A stretch of 8,915 bases of DNA from Lachnospiraceae bacterium UBA7188 (GTDB taxonomy: Bacteria; Bacillota; Clostridia; Lachnospirales; Lachnospiraceae): NCBI GenBank assembly GCA_002490995.1, contig DKVC01000043.1, positions 1 to 8,915 on the forward strand. The letters are read 5' to 3'. Shown in pieces: positions 1-6,130 of the stretch (position 1 is the first letter of the stretch; the number at the start of each line of letters is the position of its first letter). The translations under genes and the position numbers were made by a program. A model generated the notes under the pieces. That model was not told the DNA's origin, did no database searches, and saw only the letters and a program-made list of their open reading frames with translations.

Positions 1-103
1 GGAATTGTCGGAAAATAACTGATACAATTTCTTTAGGGAAAAGCCCGGAAATATAAGAAAAACGGCTTTAAACTCGTATCGGTTATTTGTAGACACTTCC
101 TTA
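1..103. repeat. Copy 1 of a 106-nt palindromic MITE-like repeat (5' TTA lies outside the window)
   Basis: This copy aligns without gaps to the copy at 3020-3125 and begins at the fourth base of that element, so only the leading TTA is missing. An inverted repeat pairs 13-25 with 76-88 over 13 bp, with one T-G wobble (20 with 81). The outer ends also pair: TGTC at 6-9 with GACA at 92-95, and GGAA at 1-4 with TTCC at 97-100. The loop carries a possible second small hairpin (AAGCC near 41-45 with GGCTT near 64-68). There is no coding capacity. It lies downstream of the polyamine operon. The terminal inverted repeats and flanking TTA suggest a non-autonomous mobile element, but no transposase is in the window and I do not recognise the parent family. 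Confidence 0.8.
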
Positions 104-206
104 GGAACTGCCGGAAAATAACTTGCGCAATCTGTTCAGGGTAAACCTGATAAAATCAATAAATTCCGCTATAAACCTGCGCAAGTTATTTGGAGGCATT
201 TCCTTA
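101..206. repeat. Copy 2 of the 106-nt palindromic repeat, fused head to tail to copy 1
   Basis: It starts with the same TTA (101-103) that ends copy 1 and ends with TTA at 204-206, exactly 106 nt. A perfect 14-bp stem pairs 116-129 with 178-191. Outer TGCC at 109-112 pairs with GGCA at 195-198. Compared with copy 1, four successive stem pairs differ on both arms (G-C to T-A, A-T to G-C, T-A to C-G, A-T to G-C), and an outer T-A pair has become C-G. The loop is more diverged than between copies 1 and 3. The shared junction shows two units abutting with one common boundary trinucleotide. Confidence 0.8.
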
Positions 207-265
207 CCATGCAACCCGGCTCGCGGGCGAAAGATGCCGGGACACACAGCATATTCCATCGCCGG

Positions 266-283
266 TAAGGAAGTGAATTCCTA
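266..283. repeat. Possible remnant of the 106-nt repeat: both ends fused, interior missing
   Basis: The 18 bases read TAAGGAAGTG then AATTCCTA. The first ten equal the reverse complement of the right end of copies 1 and 3. The last eight equal the reverse complement of their left end. The element would be inverted, with roughly 88 internal bases lost. It lies about 60 bp from two full copies. Because the ends are partly complementary, the result is also a short hairpin (AGGAA with TTCCT), so chance formation of a small palindrome is the main alternative. Confidence 0.4.
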
Positions 284-310
284 TGCATAACATCCGGCTT
301 TGAGAATGAA

Positions 311-345
311 ACAACCAGAGGCGCCCGCCATATCTGGACGGGCGC
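311..345 (-). terminator. Candidate intrinsic terminator of the polyamine operon
   Basis: On the minus strand a GC-rich stem (GCGCCCG pairing with CGGGCGC, plus coordinates 339-345 and 321-327, 11-nt loop) is followed by a moderately T-rich tail (CTCTGGTTGTTTC). It lies about 80 bp beyond the stop codon of the last operon gene, in a stretch with no convincing gene. The stem is strong but the U-tract is interrupted, so it may be a weak terminator or an mRNA 3'-end stabiliser. The remainder of 207-426 holds only the repeat remnant at 266-283 and a low-quality 71-codon minus-strand frame. Confidence 0.5.
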
Positions 346-426
346 TCACTTGCTTCCCAAAGCATCCGCCAGTCCTTCAATTGGCGCCTCGCGACAGACA
401 ACCCAACCGGAAACGGCATCCGCCAT

Positions 427-1686
427 TCAGTCTATCAATACCGGATTCTCCTCCACCACCCAGGGCAGGCCGTACCGGTTCAACGCATCCATGAAGGGAT
501 CGGGATCGAACTCCTCCACATTGAATACACCCGGCTTCTTCCAGGTTCCGTTCATCACCAGCATGGCGCCGATCATGGCCGGGACGCCGGTAGTATAGGA
601 AATCGCCTGGGAACCCAGTTCCTTGTAGCATTCCTGGTGGTCGCACACATTGTAGATATAGATGGACCTCTCCTTCCCGTCCTTTACCCCGGTAAAAATG
701 CAGCCGATGTTAGTCTTGCCTACCGTACGGGGGCCAAGAGACGCCGGGTCCGGAAGCAGCGTCTTCAGAAACTGGATGGGTACAATCTCCTTTCCTTCGA
801 ACATCACCGGGTCCGTGCGCAGCATCCCTACATTTTCCAGGCATTTCATGTGGGTCAGATAGCTCTGCCCAAAAGTCATGAAGAAGCGGATGCGCTTAAC
901 CCCGGGAATGTTCTTCGCCAGGGACTCAATTTCCTCATGGTGCAGCAGATACATGTCCTTCTTTCCCACCTGGGCAAATTCATATTCCCGCTTAATCTCC
1001 ATGGGCTTCGTCTCCACCCAGCGGCCGTCCTCCCAGTAAGAACCGTTGGCTGATACCTCCCTTAAATTAATCTCCGGATTAAAATTAGTTGCGAAGGGAT
1101 AGCCATGGTCGCCCCCGTTGCAATCCATAATGTCTATGGAATGAATCTCGTCGAAATAATGTTTTAACGCATATGCCGAGAAGACACTTGTCACCCCGGG
1201 GTCAAAACCGCTGCCCAGAAGAGCCGTGATTCCCGCTTTCTCAAAGCGCTCCCTGTAAGCCCACTGCCAGGAATAGTCAAAATACGCGGTGAAGCCTTCC
1301 TCTTTACACCTCTTTTCGTACACGGCACGCCATGCGGGATCCTCCGTGTCCTCCGCTTCGTAATTAGCCGTATCAATATAATCCACCCCGCAGGCCAGAC
1401 ATGCATCCATGATTGTCAGATCCTGATAGGGAAGCGCCAGATTCAGCACGGCCCTGGGCTGCTCCTTTTTGATCAATGCAGTCAAATCCTCCACATTGTC
1501 CGCATCCACTTTTGCTGTGGTGATCTTCGCCTCCGTAGTGCCTTCCAGCTTCGCCTTCATTGCATCGCACTTCGGCACAGTACGGCTGGCAATGCAGATT
1601 TCCGAGAACACATCCGACTTCTTCGCGCATTTCTGGATTGCCACGGAAGCAACGCCGCCGCAGCCGATGATCAATATTTTTGCCAT
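427..1686 (-). CDS. Saccharopine dehydrogenase-like protein, probable carboxynorspermidine/carboxyspermidine synthase
   Basis: This 419-residue protein starts with a Rossmann NAD(P)-binding segment (ILIIGCGGVAS, residues 4-14) and continues with the saccharopine dehydrogenase-like fold (VDYIDTANYE near 101-110, GSGFDPGVTSVF later). In carboxy(nor)spermidine synthases this fold reductively condenses aspartate semialdehyde with a diamine. The full-length match to the roughly 400-residue Lys1-like CANSDH/CASDH group, and its place beside speE, speD and a diamine-forming decarboxylase, support that role over lysine metabolism. The ATG start follows GGAG with 7-nt spacing. The gene begins 46 bp after the zinc-ribbon gene and is probably last in the operon. 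The usual partner carboxyspermidine decarboxylase (NspC) is not in the window. Substrate is open: putrescine, diaminopropane, or agmatine (as in the carboxyaminopropylagmatine route) would all be possible. Confidence 0.85.
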   Translation of the reverse strand: MAKILIIGCGGVASVAIQKCAKKSDVFSEICIASRTVPKCDAMKAKLEGTTEAKITTAKVDADNVEDLTALIKKEQPRAVLNLALPYQDLTIMDACLACGVDYIDTANYEAEDTEDPAWRAVYEKRCKEEGFTAYFDYSWQWAYRERFEKAGITALLGSGFDPGVTSVFSAYALKHYFDEIHSIDIMDCNGGDHGYPFATNFNPEINLREVSANGSYWEDGRWVETKPMEIKREYEFAQVGKKDMYLLHHEEIESLAKNIPGVKRIRFFMTFGQSYLTHMKCLENVGMLRTDPVMFEGKEIVPIQFLKTLLPDPASLGPRTVGKTNIGCIFTGVKDGKERSIYIYNVCDHQECYKELGSQAISYTTGVPAMIGAMLVMNGTWKKPGVFNVEEFDPDPFMDALNRYGLPWVVEENPVLID

Positions 1687-1732
1687 TTTTTCTCTCCGTT
1701 CATTTCTTATAATGCTATACTGCAGCTACGCC

Positions 1733-1948
1733 TTAGCGAAACTTCTTTTCCAGTTTTGGAATATCCTCTTTGTCAATCCATTCCTCCGAATAACCACAAT
1801 CGCAGCACAGATACCTGTGAACCTTCACATACGTAAAAATGGTAAAGCCCACCGGAATATTATTGCCGCTTCCATATGCTCCCGAATTCCCCTCTATTCT
1901 GAGGATATTGCTGCCGTTGCATTTAGGGCATATTCTGCTGTTTTTCAT
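1733..1948 (-). CDS. Small zinc-ribbon protein, function unknown
   Basis: This 71-residue protein has a CPKC knuckle at residues 7-10 and a second CCDC knuckle about 40 residues later, the four-cysteine layout of a zinc ribbon. Between them is a glycine- and asparagine-rich stretch (GAYGSGNNIPVGFTIFTYVK) that resembles a family of roughly 70-residue proteins common in Lachnospiraceae; that resemblance is from memory. The C-terminus is charged (EEWIDKEDIPKLEKKFR). I chose ATG at 1948, where AGGAG lies 12 nt upstream, because homologues as I recall them begin at this MKNS-type start. In-frame GTG (2020) and ATG (1996) starts would add 24 or 16 residues with poorer spacing. It lies 78 bp after speE and 46 bp before the dehydrogenase, so it is probably co-transcribed. 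It has no helix-turn-helix and no enzyme signature. A metal-binding or protein-binding role is inference. Confidence 0.75.
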   Translation of the reverse strand: MKNSRICPKCNGSNILRIEGNSGAYGSGNNIPVGFTIFTYVKVHRYLCCDCGYSEEWIDKEDIPKLEKKFR

Positions 1949-2026
1949 ATAACACCGTATCTCCTGAACTATACATTTTACCGTTTCCCTCGCCATATCA
2001 ATGGTATTTCGCTCCTGCACCCCCTG

Positions 2027-2887
2027 CTACTCATGTATTTCCACTTTGCGCAGAAGCTTCTCCACATAGGCCGGCAGGCAGAATGCCCCCGCATGGAGCT
2101 TCGGGGTATAGTACCGGGTCTCCAGCCCCCGTTCAAGCCACCTCTGCGCATCCATATCCCTCACGGGATGATACCTTTTGGACGCAAATCCGAACAGCCA
2201 GTGGCCGGAAGGATAGGTGGGGATGTGGGCCTGGTACACACGGCTGATAGGAAAGCTCTCCACAATGCGCTTATGGGCCCGCATGCAGGCAGTGGCATCC
2301 GCTTCATAGAAGGGGCTTTCATGCTGATTGACCATGATGCCGTCCTCACGCAGCGCTTTATAGCAGTTTCCGTAAAATTCCTTGGTAAACAGGCCTTCTC
2401 CGGGTCCGAAGGGATCCGTGGAGTCCACGATAATCAGATCATATTCGTTTTCCCGGGAACGTACAAACCTCAGGCCGTCTTCATAATGAATGTAGACCCT
2501 CTCGTCATCCAGTTTGCAGGCAGTCTGAGGCAGATAATCCCTGCACACCTGGATCACCTGTCTGTCAATTTCCACCAGATCGATATACTCTATCTCCGGG
2601 TACTTCACCAGCTCCCGCACCACGCCGCCGTCCCCGGCTCCGATGACCAGCACCCGCTCCACACGGGGATGCACGGCCATGGGCACATGGACTATCATCT
2701 CATGGTATATAAATTCATCTTTTTCCGTCAGCATAATATAGCCGTCCAATGCCAGAAAACGCCCGAACTCCGGGGATTCGAACACATCGATCCGCTGCAG
2801 CTCGCTCTCGCCGCTGTACAGCTGCTTATCCACCCTGATGGACAGCTTTACGTTTGGTGTGTGCAATTCCGAAAACCATAAATCCAT
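2027..2887 (-). CDS. speE: Spermidine synthase family aminopropyltransferase
   Basis: This 286-residue protein has the usual length of bacterial SpeE. It transfers the aminopropyl group of decarboxylated SAM to putrescine (or a related amine such as agmatine), giving spermidine and methylthioadenosine in the cytosol. Visible family features are a short N-terminal beta domain (to about residue 50), the YHE of the substrate-binding segment at 61-63, the nucleotide-binding loop GAGDGG at 83-88, the acidic VEID at 105-108, the catalytic VDSTDP with D155 and D158, and YPSGHW near 225-230. The start is ATG at 2887, eight nt after AGGAGG. An ATG two codons upstream (2893) is too close to that site, and longer in-frame starts lack support. 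The gene follows the decarboxylase gene after 281 bp that hold one copy of the 106-nt repeat. Acceptor specificity cannot be read from sequence alone. Confidence 0.92.
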   Translation of the reverse strand: MDLWFSELHTPNVKLSIRVDKQLYSGESELQRIDVFESPEFGRFLALDGYIMLTEKDEFIYHEMIVHVPMAVHPRVERVLVIGAGDGGVVRELVKYPEIEYIDLVEIDRQVIQVCRDYLPQTACKLDDERVYIHYEDGLRFVRSRENEYDLIIVDSTDPFGPGEGLFTKEFYGNCYKALREDGIMVNQHESPFYEADATACMRAHKRIVESFPISRVYQAHIPTYPSGHWLFGFASKRYHPVRDMDAQRWLERGLETRYYTPKLHAGAFCLPAYVEKLLRKVEIHE

Positions 2888-3019
2888 ATGCATCTCCTCC
2901 TGTCTCAATTCCGCATATTCCCGCCGCACCACCCGACACGTCAAAGGAATTCAGCCCACAAAATGTGTCTGCAAATCCTCCTGGCACAGCAACAGGGATA
3001 TGCTGTTTTCCTGTTCCGC

Positions 3020-3125
3020 TTAGGAATTGTCGGAAAATAACTGCTACAATTTCTTTAGGCAAAAACCAGGAAATATCATAAAAATTGGCATTAACCTGTA
3101 GCAGTTATTTGTAGACACTTCCTTA
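3020..3125. repeat. Copy 3 of the 106-nt palindromic repeat, inside the polyamine operon
   Basis: It is flanked by TTA on both sides (3020-3022 and 3123-3125), 106 nt overall, with a perfect 14-bp stem pairing 3035-3048 with 3097-3110. Outer TGTC at 3028-3031 pairs with GACA at 3114-3117. The first 21 and last 22 bases of the 103 shared with copy 1 are identical, while the loop differs at many positions. Where copy 1 has A22 paired with T79, this copy has C paired with G; where copy 1 has a wobble, this copy has a T-A pair. It occupies the gap between the decarboxylase and speE genes, so it would be transcribed as a hairpin in the mRNA if the genes are one operon. Confidence 0.85.
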
Positions 3126-3168
3126 CTTTATCTGCAGTACCAGACATGACAGAAAATCTCCGCCTGCC

Positions 3169-4632
3169 TTACTCCAGCCACTGCTCCCGCAACACATTCA
3201 GCCGCCTGATTTCGGGATCCTCCGGCCCGGTCATGGAGCAGCCCTTCTCTTTGGCATAGACGATATACTCCAATATCTCTTCCGTAATCTCCTCCCCGGG
3301 AGCCAGAATGGGGATTCCCGGGGGATAACACATGACGAACTCACTGCAGATATGCCCCTTTGTCTCCGTCAGGGGCAGGGACTCCTTCTCCGCGTAAAAA
3401 GCACTCTGGGGAGAAACCGCCACTCTTGGCTCTATATACTCCTGGGTGAACATCCCCGCATTATCCCGCCTGTATTTTCGTTTAATCTCTGTCATTGCGC
3501 CGATCAGGCGTTCCATGTCCCGCTCCCTGTCGCCAATGGAAATATAGGCCAGCACATTGGCGATATCTCCCAGCTCCATCTGAATATCGTACTCATCCCG
3601 GAGTAAGTCATAAACTTCGATTCCTGCCAGGCCGATTCCCAGTGTGTTCACTGTCAGCTTCGTCTTATCGAAATCAAAGATGCTGTCCCCGTTGATCAGC
3701 TCCGAAGTGTAGGCGTAATAGCCCCCTATGCGGTTGATTTCCTCCCGGGCATACTCCGCCAGAGCCATCACCCTGGCAAACTCCCTCTTCCCCCGCAGGG
3801 CAAGATTCCTTCTTGAAATATCCAGGCTGGCAAGCAGAAGATAAGATGCACTTGTAGTCTGTGTCAGATTGATAATCTGCCTCACATAGCCGGGATTCAT
3901 GGAAATACCCGTCAGCAGAAAGGAACTCTGTGTCAGGCTCCCGCCGGATTTGTGCATGCTCACCGCCGCCATATCCGCACCGGCTTCCATGGCGGACAGA
4001 GGCATTTTGTCCCCGAAATAAAAATGGGTTCCGTGGGCCTCGTCCACCAGTACCTTCATCTTATGGGCATGGGCCATGCGGACAATGCTTCTCAGATCGG
4101 AACAGATTCCGTAGTAGGTGGGATTATTTACCAGTACAGCCTTCGCGTCGGGATGCTCCTGCATGGCCCGCTCCACCTGGGACACCTTCATCCCCAGGGC
4201 AATTCCCAGTTCCGGCTCCATGTCCGGATTCACATAGATTGGAATGGCGCCGTTCAGCACCAGGGCATTGATGACACTTCTGTGCACATTTCTGGGCAGG
4301 ATGATCTTATCTCCTTTTTTGCAGACGCTCAGCACCATGCTCTGCACGGAAGACGTAGTTCCGCCCACCATTAAAAAAGCATAGGCGGCTCCAAAGGCTT
4401 CCGCCGCCATCTCCTCTGCCTCCCGTATCACCGACACCGGATGGCAGAGGTTGTCCAGGGATTTCATGGAATTCACGTCGATCCCCACGCACTGCTGTCC
4501 CAGAAGCGAAACCAGTTCCGGATTGCCCCGTCCCCGTTTATGCCCCGGCACATCGAAGGGTACGATCCGCTCCTGCCGGAATTCCTCCAGAGCCTCGTAA
4601 ATCGGCGCTCTTGACTGATTGAAACGTCCCAT
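3169..4632 (-). CDS. speA: Orn/Lys/Arg decarboxylase, compact PLP fold-type I; probable biosynthetic arginine decarboxylase
   Basis: This 487-residue protein is close in length to the Bacillus SpeA/YaaO group, which lacks the N-terminal wing domain of the inducible enterobacterial enzymes. It opens with the family's PFDVPGHKRG (25-34). The PLP-site features follow: GGTTSS at 90-95, DEAHG at 197-201, and SMHKSGG at 225-231 with K228 as the Schiff-base lysine. The C-terminal domain holds the family-typical YPPGIPILAPGE at 436-447. It would make agmatine from arginine, or putrescine or cadaverine from ornithine or lysine. Arginine is favoured by similarity to Bacillus SpeA and the biosynthetic context, but this is not proven, and no agmatine-processing gene is in the window. 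ATG at 4632 has AGGAAGG eight nt upstream. A GTG in frame at 4713 would add 27 residues with no comparable site. The gene starts 184 bp after the speD stop. Confidence 0.85.
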   Translation of the reverse strand: MGRFNQSRAPIYEALEEFRQERIVPFDVPGHKRGRGNPELVSLLGQQCVGIDVNSMKSLDNLCHPVSVIREAEEMAAEAFGAAYAFLMVGGTTSSVQSMVLSVCKKGDKIILPRNVHRSVINALVLNGAIPIYVNPDMEPELGIALGMKVSQVERAMQEHPDAKAVLVNNPTYYGICSDLRSIVRMAHAHKMKVLVDEAHGTHFYFGDKMPLSAMEAGADMAAVSMHKSGGSLTQSSFLLTGISMNPGYVRQIINLTQTTSASYLLLASLDISRRNLALRGKREFARVMALAEYAREEINRIGGYYAYTSELINGDSIFDFDKTKLTVNTLGIGLAGIEVYDLLRDEYDIQMELGDIANVLAYISIGDRERDMERLIGAMTEIKRKYRRDNAGMFTQEYIEPRVAVSPQSAFYAEKESLPLTETKGHICSEFVMCYPPGIPILAPGEEITEEILEYIVYAKEKGCSMTGPEDPEIRRLNVLREQWLE

Positions 4633-4671
4633 TTCCGATGCCTTCCTTTCTGTAAGGCTACAGGAAGCAAA

Positions 4672-4712
4672 TGCAGCTTCTCTGAATCCTGAGCCATGAG
4701 CCGCAAGCTGCA
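4672..4712 (-). promoter_or_regulatory. Inverted repeat in the speD-speA gap
   Basis: A perfect 8-bp inverted repeat (TGCAGCTT at 4672-4679 with AAGCTGCA at 4705-4712, 25-nt interval) lies about 40 bp upstream of the decarboxylase start. It has no T-tract after it, so it is not an intrinsic terminator. It could be an mRNA processing or stability hairpin between operon genes. No function is shown. Confidence 0.3.
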
Positions 4713-4816
4713 CTCTCTTTGCAATCTCTTACCGCATGGCATATATACTCCATAATGTACGCATATAAACGTTCTGTCGTCCGTCAGTTGTGTTTCAAAC
4801 AATTCCGGGCAGAGAA

Positions 4817-5575
4817 TCAATAAATGTTCCTGCCGCTGAATATCTCTATCATTTCACGGCGGAGATTGTCCATGATCTCCAGGCGCAGCTTGGGCGGCAG
4901 CTCATAGACATCACTGTTGAACAGATAGTTCTGTAAATCAATCTCCTTGATCAGCATCTTCGTATGAAAAATATTCGCCTGATACACATTGATATCCACC
5001 GCATCATATCTTTTCAGGGTATCCCCATTGATGTAATCCTGTATGGAAGTCATCCTGTGGTCCATGAAAAGCTTCTCCCCGCTGACAGCCCTGGTAAATC
5101 CCCTGACCCGGTAATCCATGGTAATGATATCGGAATCAAAGGAGCCGATAAGGTGGTCCAGCGTGGACAGAGGCGTAATCTCCCCGCAGGTGGCCACATC
5201 AATATCCACCCGGAAGGTTGCCAGGCAGGTGTCCGGATGATATTCCGGGTAAGTATGGACGGTAATATGGCTTTTATCCAGATGTGCCACGGTGGTGTCT
5301 CCCATGGGCACCTTGCTTTCGTCCGCAATCAGAATGGTCACCGAGCTGCCCTGCGGCTCATAATCCTGGCTGGAAATATTCAGCACCCTGGCCCCGATCA
5401 TATCCGTCACATCCACCAGGAGCTTGGTTAATCGTTCGGAATTGTACTGTTGGTCGATATAGGCGATATAGTCCCTCTGCTCCCGCTGGGTTTTGGCATA
5501 ACAGACATCATAAATATTGAAGCTCAGGGACTTGGTTAAATTGTTAAAGCCGTACAAGGCAAGTTTTTCGCTCAT
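4817..5575 (-). CDS. speD: S-adenosylmethionine decarboxylase proenzyme, long E. coli-type
   Basis: This 252-residue protein is cleaved autocatalytically and makes decarboxylated SAM, the aminopropyl donor for SpeE. The processing site is K101-S102 within DKSHITVHTYPE, with S102 becoming the pyruvoyl group. H107 and C130 (DVATCG) match the E. coli catalytic positions His117 and Cys140. The segments DYRVRGFTR and VNVYQANIFHTKML are also close to E. coli SpeD as I recall it. It therefore belongs to the roughly 260-residue class, not the roughly 125-residue Bacillus/archaeal class. ATG at 5575 follows AAAGGAG with 5-nt spacing. An in-frame start at 5635 would add 20 poorly conserved residues. 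It is the first gene of the polyamine cluster, preceded by a structured leader of about 280 nt that contains a terminator. Confidence 0.95.
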   Translation of the reverse strand: MSEKLALYGFNNLTKSLSFNIYDVCYAKTQREQRDYIAYIDQQYNSERLTKLLVDVTDMIGARVLNISSQDYEPQGSSVTILIADESKVPMGDTTVAHLDKSHITVHTYPEYHPDTCLATFRVDIDVATCGEITPLSTLDHLIGSFDSDIITMDYRVRGFTRAVSGEKLFMDHRMTSIQDYINGDTLKRYDAVDINVYQANIFHTKMLIKEIDLQNYLFNSDVYELPPKLRLEIMDNLRREMIEIFSGRNIY

Positions 5576-5640
5576 GATTTCTCCTTTACCCGTGTTTTCC
5601 GCCGACCCGGATACGACCCTGCCGTCCCTGATCAATGTGT

Positions 5641-5760
5641 CCCACTCTACACCCGGGCGAGTCTCTCTATAATCGGGCAGTGGAACTCACTTCTCCCCTG
5701 CTCGCCGTGCGGCCCGCATGCCGCGTTAGCAGCAAAATTCCATATGCGGGGGCCTGCGCA
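5641..5760 (-). ncRNA. Structured GC-rich leader of speD, possible cis-regulatory RNA
   Basis: Several nested helices can be drawn on the minus-strand RNA. GGCCC..CCGCAT (plus 5744-5754) pairs with ATGCGGGCC (plus 5711-5719). GGCGAG (plus 5701-5706) pairs with CTCGCC (plus 5656-5661), enclosing AGTG/CACT (5688-5691 with 5679-5682) and a GGG/CCC helix. A competing fold pairs CACTGCCCG with the later CGGGTGTAGAGTG, so two exclusive states are possible. I cannot match it to T-box, SAM, guanidine or other riboswitch consensus motifs. High GC alone yields many helices, so confidence is low. No supported gene lies in 5576-6130. Confidence 0.3.
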
Positions 5761-5763
5761 TAT

Positions 5764-5796
5764 AAAAAAGCAAGCGACACTCCCATCACTTGCTTT
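5764..5796 (-). terminator. Strong intrinsic terminator upstream of speD, possible attenuator
   Basis: On the minus strand AAAGCAAG pairs with CTTGCTTT (plus 5789-5796 and 5767-5774). Inner U-G, G-C and A-U pairs extend the stem to about 11 bp around an 8-nt loop, and it runs straight into six T residues. It lies about 190 bp before the speD start and downstream of the promoter candidate at 5863-5891. It may therefore be a leader attenuator. The alternative is that it ends read-through from the DUF4097 gene more than 330 bp upstream. Confidence 0.75.
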
Positions 5797-5862
5797 AACT
5801 CTCTGTCATTCTTTTCACTTCTGCCGCCGATAGACTTCCGGCAGTGCGGTTCTAATGTAACA

Positions 5863-5891
5863 GATATATGGTTTTAGAGTCTATATAGCAA
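5863..5891 (-). promoter_or_regulatory. Candidate sigma-A promoter for the speD operon
   Basis: On the minus strand TTGCTA (plus 5886-5891) and TATATC (plus 5863-5868) are separated by exactly 17 bp in an AT-rich stretch. Each hexamer matches 4 of 6 consensus bases. Transcription would begin near 5856 and pass through a CTGCCG/CGGCAG hairpin and the terminator before reaching speD. Other AT-rich combinations exist further upstream, so this is a candidate only. Confidence 0.4.
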
Positions 5892-6130
5892 ATATTTTAC
5901 TTTTACTACTCTTATTGACCGTTTCACAAGTTAGATGTGCATCAGCACCGGTTTATAGTCACCAACTTATAAAATTTGAGCTTTTAACTCAATCAATAAG
6001 GCAACACGGTTGCCAAAATATTTACATGGAAGACTCTGTCCATCTGTTTTCCATACAATTGTATTGTAATTGTACCATACCTGCCGACGGTTCGTCAATT
6101 ACCATTTCAATTATTTTTCGTTCTTATCCA
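5892..6130. other. AT-rich intergenic stretch with short hairpins, no gene seen
   Basis: No convincing coding frame is present. It holds a GGCAAC/GTTGCC hairpin (6000-6005 with 6009-6014) followed on the minus strand by TTATTGATT. A TTGAG/CTCAA hairpin (5976-5980 with 5988-5992) is followed on the minus strand by ATTTTAT. Both are weak terminator candidates for the DUF4097 gene. A 12-bp palindrome, ATACAATTGTAT, lies at 6053-6064, next to a second AATTGTA that makes an overlapping inverted repeat and might be a protein-binding site. The stretch contains no copy of the 106-nt repeat. Confidence 0.4.

Noticed and set aside
1..206. REP/RAYT-type repetitive extragenic palindrome
   Set aside because: GTAG (copies 1 and 3) and GGAG (copy 2) follow the stem, recalling REP tetranucleotides. 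However, they lie on the 3' side of the stem, the unit is 106 nt with complementary outer ends, and no RAYT gene is in the window.
204..419. 71-codon minus-strand frame after the last operon gene
   Set aside because: No recognisable domain, a poor ribosome site, and it contains the terminator-like stem and the repeat remnant. Probably noncoding.
1469..2881. Long plus-strand open frame of 470 codons
   Set aside because: It is wholly antisense to the dehydrogenase, zinc-ribbon and speE genes, which have clear family motifs and ribosome sites. The plus-strand translation shows no recognisable domain.
2826..3062. 78-codon minus-strand frame upstream of and overlapping speE
   Set aside because: It begins inside the 106-nt repeat, overlaps the speE start in another frame, and shows no family features.
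5641..5760. tRNA or T-box leader
   Set aside because: No cloverleaf, no T-loop motif and no GGTGG-type antiterminator sequence could be found, so only a generic structured leader is claimed.
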